Assembly: GCA_904501985.1 (NCBI GenBank)
Contig: CAJGCT010000020.1
Span: forward strand, 1 to 29,367
Length of the DNA: 29,367 nt
Source: an uncultured Clostridia bacterium
Lineage (GTDB): Bacteria; Bacillota; Clostridia; Oscillospirales; CAG-272
Direction: 5' to 3'
The notes under the pieces are model-generated. The model had not been told where the DNA came from. It worked only from the letters and a program-made list of their open reading frames with translations, and ran no database searches. Below are positions 22,823 through 29,367 of this stretch, piece after piece. A program made the translations under genes and the position numbers. The number at the start of each line of letters is the position of its first letter. The stretch's first letter is position 1.

Positions 22823-23731
22823 ATGGGATTTTTTGACCGACTTAAAGAGGGTTTATCCAAAACAAAAAACGCTATATTCAAGCAGGTGGACAATCTTTTT
22901 CGCAGCTTTATCAAGGTGGAGGAGGATATGCTTGAGGAGCTTGAGGAGTTGCTTATTATGGCGGACGTGGGTGTTAATTCCACAGAGCTTATCATCGAGC
23001 GTCTCCGCGAGCGCATAAAGGACGACCGCATAACCGAGCCTGAGGAGTGCCGTGTGGCACTCCAGGAAATACTTGTGGGTATGATAGGCGACGGCGAGCC
23101 GCTGAAGCTTGACACCACGCCAAGCGTTATACTTGTTATCGGCGTTAACGGCGTTGGCAAGACTACATCTATTGCCAAAATAGCAAACCGCTTGAAATCG
23201 CAGGGTAAAAATGTGGTGCTTGCGGCTGCCGATACATTCCGTGCCGCGGCTATAGACCAGCTCCAGGTGTGGGCGGACCGCGTTGGTGTTGAGCTTATCA
23301 AGCATACGGAAGGCTCAGACCCTGCCGCGGTGGTATTCGATGCCGTTTCTGCGGCAAAGAAACGTTGTGCCGATGTGCTTATCGTTGATACCGCAGGCAG
23401 ACTTCACAATAAGAAAAATCTTATGGACGAGCTTGCCAAGATAAACCGCGTTATTGAGCGCGAGCTTCCCGGGGCATCCCGTGAGACACTGTTGGTGCTT
23501 GATGCAACAACCGGACAGAATGCTGTTAATCAGGCTAAGGAATTTAAGAATGCGGCTGATATTACAGGCCTTGTTTTAACAAAGCTTGACGGTACTGCAA
23601 AGGGCGGAATCGTATTCTCCATCAAAGAGGAGCTTGATATTCCCGTGAAATTCATTGGTGTAGGTGAAAAGACCGACGATATGCAGGAATTTGAGGCTAA
23701 GGATTTTGTTGATGCGCTGTTTGAGGCGTGA
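22823..23731 (+). CDS. ftsY: Signal recognition particle receptor FtsY
   Basis: GTPase that docks SRP-ribosome complexes at the membrane. The 302-aa product has the helical N domain (1-95) and the G domain with G1 GVNGVGKT (107-114), ADTFRAAA, DTAGR (189-193), TKLDG (253-257) and the closing GVGEKTDDM. The long acidic A domain of E. coli FtsY is absent, as in other Gram-positives; membrane contact is through the amphipathic start MGFFDRLKEGLSK. The ATG directly follows the smc TAA; GGGAGAAA within the smc end serves as ribosome site. Its RNA partner is encoded at 5708-6013 in the same window. Confidence 0.98.
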   Translation: MGFFDRLKEGLSKTKNAIFKQVDNLFRSFIKVEEDMLEELEELLIMADVGVNSTELIIERLRERIKDDRITEPEECRVALQEILVGMIGDGEPLKLDTTPSVILVIGVNGVGKTTSIAKIANRLKSQGKNVVLAAADTFRAAAIDQLQVWADRVGVELIKHTEGSDPAAVVFDAVSAAKKRCADVLIVDTAGRLHNKKNLMDELAKINRVIERELPGASRETLLVLDATTGQNAVNQAKEFKNAADITGLVLTKLDGTAKGGIVFSIKEELDIPVKFIGVGEKTDDMQEFEAKDFVDALFEA

Positions 23732-23744
23732 CGGAGATATAAGT

Positions 23745-24371
23745 ATGATAAAGCTTGTTCTGGCATCGAGAAATAAGAAAAAAATAAGAGAGCTTGAAAC
23801 TTTACTTGGCGATCTTTCGTCTAAAGTGCAGGTTCTGTCCCTTGATGACATCGGATTTTTCGATGAAATCGTTGAGGATGGCGATACATTTGCCGAAAAC
23901 TCGCTTATAAAGGCATCCGTACCGGCAAAGCTTGGCTATATAGGCATTGCAGACGATTCCGGACTTACGGTGGATGCCCTTGACGGCGCACCGGGCGTTT
24001 ATTCCGCAAGATATTCGGGAGAGGGCGCAACGGACGGAAAAAACAACCAAAAACTGCTCTCGGAGCTTGAAAATGTGCCGGATGAAAAGCGCGGCGCACA
24101 GTTTCGCACTGTAGTTACCTGTGCGTTCCCCGACGGCACTGATTTTCAGGTTGAGGGAGTATGTGAGGGCACGATTCTTCGCGCACCGGACGGTGAGGGC
24201 GGATTCGGATACGATCCCCTATTCTACTACGCTCCCCTTAAAAAGACGTTTGCCGCACTTTCTGCCGATGAGAAGAACGCGGTCAGCCACCGCGGCAAGG
24301 CAATGCGTAAATTTATTGAAAAATTCAAAGAGTATTTAAACACAACGGAGAACACAAATGCTGACAAGTAA
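23745..24371 (+). CDS. rdgB: XTP/dITP diphosphatase (non-canonical purine NTP pyrophosphatase)
   Basis: Removes dITP, XTP and ITP from nucleotide pools by hydrolysis to the monophosphate and pyrophosphate. The 208-aa Ham1 family protein has ASRNKKKIREL (7-17), the acidic ENSLIKA and ADDSGLTVDAL (69-79) metal-site region, GFGYDPLF (153-160) and SHRGKAM (181-187) for base recognition. The usual Gly of the NxGK start motif is Lys here. I chose the ATG at 23745 with GGAG eight bases upstream; the in-frame ATG at 23664 lies inside ftsY. The gene follows ftsY by 13 nt and overlaps yhbY by 14 nt. Confidence 0.96.
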   Translation: MIKLVLASRNKKKIRELETLLGDLSSKVQVLSLDDIGFFDEIVEDGDTFAENSLIKASVPAKLGYIGIADDSGLTVDALDGAPGVYSARYSGEGATDGKNNQKLLSELENVPDEKRGAQFRTVVTCAFPDGTDFQVEGVCEGTILRAPDGEGGFGYDPLFYYAPLKKTFAALSADEKNAVSHRGKAMRKFIEKFKEYLNTTENTNADK

Positions 24372-24657
24372 ACAGCGCGCCTATCTTCGCGGTATGGCGC
24401 AGTCTTATGATACTATATTTCAGGTTGGCAAGGGCGGTATTTCGGACAATATGTGCGAGCAGATATCAAATGCCCTTGAAGCGCGTGAGCTTATAAAGCT
24501 CAGAGTGCTTGAAAACTGCGATTACAATGCCAAAGAGGCGGCAAATGAGATCGCCGAGGCGGTAGGCGCAGATGTGGTTCAGGTGATCGGAACAAGATTC
24601 GTTTTGTACCGTGAGTCAGTGGACCACAAAAAAATTGACTTATCTCTTGTAAGATAA
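24358..24657 (+). CDS. yhbY: YhbY family RNA-binding protein (CRM domain)
   Basis: Small CRM-domain protein that associates with pre-50S ribosomal particles. The 99-aa product shows the standard layout: MLTSKQRAYLRGMA, then the GKGG loop (24-27, VGKGGIS), LEARELIKLRVL, EIAEAVGADVVQVIGTRFVLYR. The ATG lies inside the end of rdgB and has GGAG seven bases upstream. The TAA is one base before the nadD ATG. This rdgB-yhbY-nadD-yqeK order is common in Clostridia. Confidence 0.95.
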   Translation: MLTSKQRAYLRGMAQSYDTIFQVGKGGISDNMCEQISNALEARELIKLRVLENCDYNAKEAANEIAEAVGADVVQVIGTRFVLYRESVDHKKIDLSLVR

Positions 24658-24658
24658 C

Positions 24659-25288
24659 ATGAGCACCGCAAAGGAACGGCTTGGAATCTACGGCGGAGCT
24701 TTTTCCCCTATTCATTCGGGGCACGTCAGGGCGGCTTACGCTTTTCTTTCTGAAATGAAGCTTGACCGCCTGCTTGTAGTCCCCACTGCACTGCCTCCGC
24801 ACAAGCCTGCCATTGAGGGGGCATCCGTGGAGCATCGGATCGCTATGGCAAAGCTGGCATTTTGTGATTCTGCGGCGTATAAAAGCGGTAGACTCGCGGT
24901 GTCGGACTTTGAAGCCGCAAGCGGCAGAAAAAGCTATACCGTATACACCCTTGAGCATTTCGCCGCACCGCAGAGGGAGCTTTATTTGCTTGTGGGAACG
25001 GATATGTTTCTTACACTTGACAAATGGTATCGCGCCGAGGATATTTTCTCCCTTGCAGACATTGTTTTGATGCGGCGCGAGACGGACAGGGACAATATTC
25101 CGCGAGTAGAGGCAAAAAAGGCGGAGTATATAAGCAGATTCGGGGCGCGTATTCATATTATCGCTGAGCCACCCATCGTTATTTCGTCAACTGAGCTTCG
25201 AGAGGAGCTTCGAAATACAGCAGACACCGATGGATTCATCCCGGCGGCTGTTACAAAATATATTACAGAAAACGGACTGTACAGATAA
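24659..25288 (+). CDS. nadD: Nicotinate-nucleotide adenylyltransferase
   Basis: Joins ATP and nicotinate mononucleotide to form deamido-NAD, a central step of NAD synthesis. The 209-aa product has the nucleotidyltransferase motif GGAFSPIHSGH (12-22; the usual form is GGTFDPIHxGH, so Ala and Ser replace Thr and Asp), PPHKP, the VGTDMF segment, and ISST (175-178) for the second ATP contact. There is no clear ribosome site; translation is probably coupled to yhbY. yqeK follows after 3 nt. Confidence 0.95.
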   Translation: MSTAKERLGIYGGAFSPIHSGHVRAAYAFLSEMKLDRLLVVPTALPPHKPAIEGASVEHRIAMAKLAFCDSAAYKSGRLAVSDFEAASGRKSYTVYTLEHFAAPQRELYLLVGTDMFLTLDKWYRAEDIFSLADIVLMRRETDRDNIPRVEAKKAEYISRFGARIHIIAEPPIVISSTELREELRNTADTDGFIPAAVTKYITENGLYR

Positions 25289-25291
25289 ATT

Positions 25292-25933
25292 ATGATAACT
25301 AAAACACAGGAGCAAGCTCTTACTGAGCTTCGCATCCGTATACGCTCGTACATGAGCGAAAAACGCTTGTCTCATACATTGGCGGTTGAACGTGAGATCG
25401 CCTCTCTTTCGGGCATATATGCTCCCGAGGACGAATTTTCCCTCAGGGTCGCCGCACTGCTCCACGACATAACAAAGGAGATGCCGTTTTTAAGACAGCT
25501 TCAGCTTTGCGAGGAGTTTGGCATAAAATATACCGAGGATGAGACATTTACACCGAAAATATTCCACGCAAGGACCGCCGAGGTGCTGATACACCGTGAT
25601 TTTTCCGAATATGCCATAGAGGAGATTTTATCTCCCATAAGATGGCATACTACCGGTCGTGAGAAGATGACGACTTGCGAGATCTTGCTGTTTCTTGCCG
25701 ACTATATTGAGGATACACGCACATTCCCGTCATGTGTTGAGCTTCGGCAGTTTTTCTATGACGGTCTTGCGGCGGCAAAAGACCTTGATGACAAGCTTAA
25801 GCTTCTTCGCGATACAATAATTCTGTCGTTTGACATGACCATAAACGAGCTTGTTTCTGAAAAGAAGCCCATACACGCCGATACGGTAAAGGCGAGAAAC
25901 TATTTTGTACTTCATGGCGAGGTGAAGAAATGA
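25292..25933 (+). CDS. yqeK: HD-domain Ap4A hydrolase, YqeK family
   Basis: YqeK proteins symmetrically cleave diadenosine tetraphosphate to ADP. The 213-aa product has the HD metal site: H28 in LSHTLAVE, H58-D59 in LLHDITKE, then FHARTAEVL, IRWHTTGREKMT and ADYIEDTR. The C-terminal 60 residues are a helical extension. The ATG at 25292 is three bases after the nadD stop and has no strong ribosome site, suggesting coupling. Its TGA overlaps the LCP start as ATGA. Pairing with nadD is widespread in Bacillota. Confidence 0.94.
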   Translation: MITKTQEQALTELRIRIRSYMSEKRLSHTLAVEREIASLSGIYAPEDEFSLRVAALLHDITKEMPFLRQLQLCEEFGIKYTEDETFTPKIFHARTAEVLIHRDFSEYAIEEILSPIRWHTTGREKMTTCEILLFLADYIEDTRTFPSCVELRQFFYDGLAAAKDLDDKLKLLRDTIILSFDMTINELVSEKKPIHADTVKARNYFVLHGEVKK

Positions 25934-27138
25934 ATCCGCAAATGAATAAAAGACGTCCGAAAAAGCACCGTCTTCCGGCATGGAAGATTGCACTCATAGT
26001 GCTGACGGTGGCGATCTTTCTGACTATTGCCGGAGTTGCGGCATTTCTTGAGATTTACCGTCCGTCGGTTGATACGGATGTTCCGCCGTTTGTCGTTGAC
26101 ACCGTGGATCACGCTGATATGACAGGCACCGGTACAAATTCTGACGATACATCGGACTCGCCGCCGGCAGAGAATGTTTATGTTCGTGATACCGAAATAG
26201 TTAACTTCCTCGTGATGGGGCGCGACAAGGACGCATGGAACACCGATGTCATGATGATAGTTAATTTCAATATGCGAGAGGGAAGTCTCAGCGTTTTGCA
26301 GATACCTCGCGATACCTACACCGAGATGGACGGTATGCACGGCAGACTCAATACCATGATGAAAATCAAGCGCAATGCGGCGTACTATGAGGATAAATCC
26401 CTGTCTCAGTCAGAGCTTCTGAGGGCAGGTATGCAGGGTACGGTTGAGGCACTTGAGAGAAGCCTTTGCATACAGATTGACGGTTATGCCATTGTAAATC
26501 TTGAGGGCTTCCGGAATATTATAGATGTAATCGGCGGAGTCTACATGGATGTGCCCTATGAGATGCATTATGACGATCCGGATCAGGATCTTTACATCCA
26601 TCTCTCGAAAGGACCAAAGCGTCTTGACGGAAAGGAAGCCGAGATGTTTGTCCGCTACAGGTCAGGATTTATTCAGGGCGATATCGGCAGAGTAAATGCG
26701 CAGAAGATATTCTTAACCGCGCTGTTTAAACAGCTTAAGACAAATCTTACCCTTACAACAGTGCCTCAGCTTGCGGAGCAGGTGATAAAGTATGTTACGA
26801 CCGATGTGCCGCTTGCGGATGTTATAATCTACGCAAAAGAGCTGCTGGGCGTTGATATGGGAAATGTGTCAATGATGACACTGCCAGGCACTGACTGCCG
26901 CGCTTCCTCCGGCGCATGGTATTACATCATGAACCGTGCAGACACGCTCGATGTGATAAACAATTACTTCAACGTATACAATCTTCCCGTTACCGATGAT
27001 ATGTTCGACCCGTTCTGCGCCTTTACAGACGAAGACTCTATGGCATTTTCCAAGATATATTATGCCGAATCCACCGGAGCTGTTGTGGAAACCGCAGACA
27101 AGATCGACGAGGACGGCTTGAACATCCCAACATATTAA
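25930..27138 (+). CDS. LytR-CpsA-Psr family cell wall ligase
   Basis: LCP proteins move teichoic acids or other glycopolymers from a lipid carrier to peptidoglycan on the outer face of the membrane. The 402-aa product has a basic N-terminus, one membrane segment (about 18-40) and an Asp/Thr-rich linker (50-85), then the LCP domain: MGRDKDAWNTDVMMIVNFN, IPRDTY, and VRYRSGFIQGDIGRVNAQK. Several usual positions differ: NTD replaces the common RSD, and NAQK replaces the late RQQ. The C-terminal 100 residues are acidic. It starts inside the yqeK stop (ATGA) with GAGGTGA upstream. An LCP gene between yqeK and rsfS is common in Clostridia. Confidence 0.93.
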   Translation: MNPQMNKRRPKKHRLPAWKIALIVLTVAIFLTIAGVAAFLEIYRPSVDTDVPPFVVDTVDHADMTGTGTNSDDTSDSPPAENVYVRDTEIVNFLVMGRDKDAWNTDVMMIVNFNMREGSLSVLQIPRDTYTEMDGMHGRLNTMMKIKRNAAYYEDKSLSQSELLRAGMQGTVEALERSLCIQIDGYAIVNLEGFRNIIDVIGGVYMDVPYEMHYDDPDQDLYIHLSKGPKRLDGKEAEMFVRYRSGFIQGDIGRVNAQKIFLTALFKQLKTNLTLTTVPQLAEQVIKYVTTDVPLADVIIYAKELLGVDMGNVSMMTLPGTDCRASSGAWYYIMNRADTLDVINNYFNVYNLPVTDDMFDPFCAFTDEDSMAFSKIYYAESTGAVVETADKIDEDGLNIPTY

Positions 27139-27172
27139 GTGCCCATAATTACAGGACGAAAGGAAAAAATAT

Positions 27173-27583
27173 ATGGAAAACAATTTGGATATGATAACCC
27201 CCGAAAACCATCCGGAGCTTGCAAATGCGGAGCCGCTTGAAATAGCAAAGACTCTTGTTCATGTGCTTGACATGAAGAAAGGAAGAGACATAAAGCTCCT
27301 CCGTGTGGCTGACCAGACTATTATTGCCGAGTATTTTGTTATATGCGGCGGTACGTCCAATACAAATATAAAAGCACTTGCAGGTGAGGCTGAATATAAG
27401 CTTGGACTTTGCGGCGTGACGCCCCACCGTATGGACGGCTATTCCGAGGGCGAATGGATCGTTATTGACTTTGGCTGTGTGATGGTGCACATCATGAACC
27501 GCGACAGCCGCGATTTCTACAAGCTTGAAAAGCTTTGGAGCGAAGCCGAGCCTGTGGATATTTCCGATATTTTGGTACAGTAA
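27173..27583 (+). CDS. rsfS: Ribosome silencing factor RsfS
   Basis: Binds L14 on the 50S subunit and blocks joining with 30S, slowing translation when nutrients are scarce. The 136-aa product has LVHVLDMKKGRDIKLLRV, the DYFVI-type strand (AEYFVICGGTSNTN), and the closing EGEWIVIDFGCVMVHIM, followed by RDFYKLEKLWSEA. An N-terminal stretch of about 20 residues precedes the domain. AAAGGA lies upstream of the ATG at 27173. It lies 34 nt after the LCP gene and 27 nt before leuS. Confidence 0.95.
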   Translation: MENNLDMITPENHPELANAEPLEIAKTLVHVLDMKKGRDIKLLRVADQTIIAEYFVICGGTSNTNIKALAGEAEYKLGLCGVTPHRMDGYSEGEWIVIDFGCVMVHIMNRDSRDFYKLEKLWSEAEPVDISDILVQ

Positions 27584-27610
27584 AAATAATTTATATAAAG
27601 AGGATATATT

Positions 27611-29367
27611 ATGAAATACGATTTTAGTGCTGTTGAAAAGAAATGGCAGGACAGATGGGATACCGAGGGCGTGTTTAAAGCAACCGAGGACCGCTCAAAG
27701 CCTAAGTTCTACGGACTTGTTGAATTCCCTTATCCCAGCGGTGCAGGTATGCACGTGGGTCACATCAAGGCTTATTCCGGTCTTGAGGTTGTTTCCAGAA
27801 AGAGACGTATGCAGGGCTACAATGTGCTCTTCCCCATGGGATTTGACGCATACGGTCTGCCTACCGAAAACTATGCTATAAAAACCGGTATTCATCCCCG
27901 TAAGGTTACGGACATGAATATCGAAAAGTTCACCTCTCAGCTTAAGCGCGTAGGCTTCTCCTTCGATTGGAGCCGCGTTATTGATACTACTGAGGAGGAC
28001 TATTACAAGTGGACTCAGTGGATATTCAGAAAGATGTTCGATGCCGGACTTGTTTTCCGCGCAACTACTCTTGTTAACTACTGCCCTCACTGCAAGTGCG
28101 TTCTCTCCAATGAGGACTCCCAGGGTGGTAAGTGCGATATTTGTCACAGTGACGTTATCCAGAAGTCCAAGGACGTTTGGTATCTCCGTATTACCGAGTA
28201 TGCAGACAAGCTTCTTCAGGGTCTTGACAAGGTGGATTACCTCCCCAACGTTAAGCTTCAGCAGGAGAATTGGATAGGACGCTCCGAGGGTGCTTTCGCA
28301 AACTTCAAAATTGCCGGCACTGACGATGTTCTCCGCATCTACACCACAAGATGCGATACCATGTTCGGTGTTACATTTATGGTAATAGCTCCCGAGCATC
28401 CTATCATTGAAAAATACCGCGATCGCATCACCAACATAGCGGCACTTGACGCCTACAAGGAAGAATGCGCCAAAAAGACCGAATTTGAGCGTACCCAGCT
28501 TGTTAAGGATAAAACCGGTGTGCGTATTGAGGGTCTTACAGCTATAAATCCTGCTAACGGCAAGGAAATCCCCGTATACATTTCCGACTATGTAATGATG
28601 GGCTACGGCACAGGTGCTATCATGGCGGTTCCGGCTCACGACGAGCGCGACTACGATTTCGCAAAGAAGTTCGGCATTGACATAATAGAGGTTATAAAGG
28701 GCGGAGATATCGAAAAGGAAGCCTATACCGGCGACGGAGAGATGGTAAACTCCGACTTCCTTAACGGCATTGCGACAAAGAAGGAAGCAATTGATACAAT
28801 GCTTAAATATCTCGGCGACAAGGGCGTTGGCGAGAAGGGTATCCAGTATAAGATGAAGGACTGGGCGTTCAACCGCCAGCGTTATTGGGGCGAGCCTATT
28901 CCGATAATCCACTGTCCGCACTGCGGAATGGTGGGCGTTCCTTACGAGGAGCTTCCGCTTAGACTTCCGAATGTGGAGAACTTTGCTCCCGGTGAGGGCG
29001 GCGAATCTCCTCTTGCAAAGATTGAGTCTTTCGTAAACTGCACCTGCCCCAAGTGCGGCGGCGCGGCAAAGAGAGAAACCGACACCATGCCTCAGTGGGC
29101 AGGTTCATCCTGGTACTTCCTGCGTTACTGCGATCCGCACAACGACAAGGAGTTTGCATCAAAAGAGGCACTTGACTATTGGATGCCTGTAGATTGGTAC
29201 AACGGCGGTATGGAGCACGTTACCAGACATATGATATACTCCCGCTTCTGGCATAAGTTCCTCTACGATCTGGGCGTTGTTCCCACTGAGGAGCCTTACG
29301 CAAAGCGTACAGCTCAGGGACTTATTCTCGGTCCGGACGGCGACAAGATGTCAAAGTCTAAGGGTAA
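27611..29367 (+). CDS. leuS: Leucyl-tRNA synthetase, 3' end cut by window
   Basis: Charges leucine tRNA. 585 codons and two bases lie in the window, about 70 percent of a typical 800-aa enzyme. Visible: the class I motif HVGH (48-51) in PYPSGAGMHVGH, a zinc site CPHCKC with CDIC, the CP1 editing domain with TTRCDTMFG and MAVPAHDERDY (the editing aspartate present), a second CPHC/CPKC module, WAGSSWYFLRY, and KMSKS (579-583) at the very end. The ATG at 27611 has GAGGA upstream. With only 27 nt after rsfS there is no room for a T-box leader, so the gene depends on upstream promoters. Its regular codon use leaves a long open antisense frame (27695-28921) that I do not regard as a gene. Confidence 0.98.
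   Translation, partial: MKYDFSAVEKKWQDRWDTEGVFKATEDRSKPKFYGLVEFPYPSGAGMHVGHIKAYSGLEVVSRKRRMQGYNVLFPMGFDAYGLPTENYAIKTGIHPRKVTDMNIEKFTSQLKRVGFSFDWSRVIDTTEEDYYKWTQWIFRKMFDAGLVFRATTLVNYCPHCKCVLSNEDSQGGKCDICHSDVIQKSKDVWYLRITEYADKLLQGLDKVDYLPNVKLQQENWIGRSEGAFANFKIAGTDDVLRIYTTRCDTMFGVTFMVIAPEHPIIEKYRDRITNIAALDAYKEECAKKTEFERTQLVKDKTGVRIEGLTAINPANGKEIPVYISDYVMMGYGTGAIMAVPAHDERDYDFAKKFGIDIIEVIKGGDIEKEAYTGDGEMVNSDFLNGIATKKEAIDTMLKYLGDKGVGEKGIQYKMKDWAFNRQRYWGEPIPIIHCPHCGMVGVPYEELPLRLPNVENFAPGEGGESPLAKIESFVNCTCPKCGGAAKRETDTMPQWAGSSWYFLRYCDPHNDKEFASKEALDYWMPVDWYNGGMEHVTRHMIYSRFWHKFLYDLGVVPTEEPYAKRTAQGLILGPDGDKMSKSKG

Noticed and set aside
27584..27610. T-box leader for leuS
   Set aside because: Only 27 nt separate rsfS and leuS, far too short, and no T-box sequence is present.
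27695..28921. 408-codon minus-strand open frame
   Set aside because: Antisense shadow of leuS, produced by regular codon use; leuS motifs are intact on the plus strand.

Overview
The window reads as ordinary chromosome of a low-to-mid GC Gram-positive bacterium, most likely a Clostridia-class Bacillota (Oscillospiraceae-like). The evidence is a large Alu-domain SRP RNA directly upstream of dnaX, the orders dnaX-ybaB-recR, dprA-topA-trmFO, rnc-radical SAM-smc-ftsY and nadD-yqeK-LCP-rsfS-leuS, strong Shine-Dalgarno sites, and AT-rich sigma-A promoters that all have 17-nt spacers. I see no mobile element, CRISPR array, prophage, tRNA or rRNA gene, and no dedicated novel multi-gene system. The more interesting signals are regulatory RNA and gene-layout features.

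Layout: 1-3009 (minus) is rpoB, cut off by the window start. It has its own strong promoter and a leader of about 260 nt, and the ribosomal protein genes that usually precede it are not adjacent. A roughly 470-bp divergent intergenic region separates it from rpsT (plus) and contains an orphan minus-strand terminator. rpsT uses a UUG start and has a structured leader. A minus-strand gene for a membrane-anchored protein of unknown function converges on rpsT at a shared hairpin. trmL, the SRP RNA and dnaX-ybaB-recR follow. Next come yceD-rpmF (rpmF encodes only 59 aa and has its own promoter), then GNAT-rqcH, each unit ended by a clear intrinsic terminator.

From 12.2 kb to the end all genes lie on the plus strand with tight spacing: dprA-topA-trmFO, rnc-radical SAM, then smc (its promoter lies inside the end of the radical SAM gene)-ftsY-rdgB-yhbY-nadD-yqeK-LCP-rsfS-leuS. 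leuS runs off the window just after the KMSKS motif.

Functionally the window is a growth core: transcription (rpoB), replication and recombination (dnaX, recR, dprA, topA, smc), protein targeting (SRP RNA, ftsY), ribosome assembly and quality control (rpsT, rpmF, yceD, yhbY, rsfS, rqcH), RNA processing (rnc, trmL, trmFO, leuS), nucleotide and cofactor metabolism (rdgB, nadD, yqeK) and cell wall (LCP). Long ORFs antisense to rpoB and leuS are codon-bias shadows.
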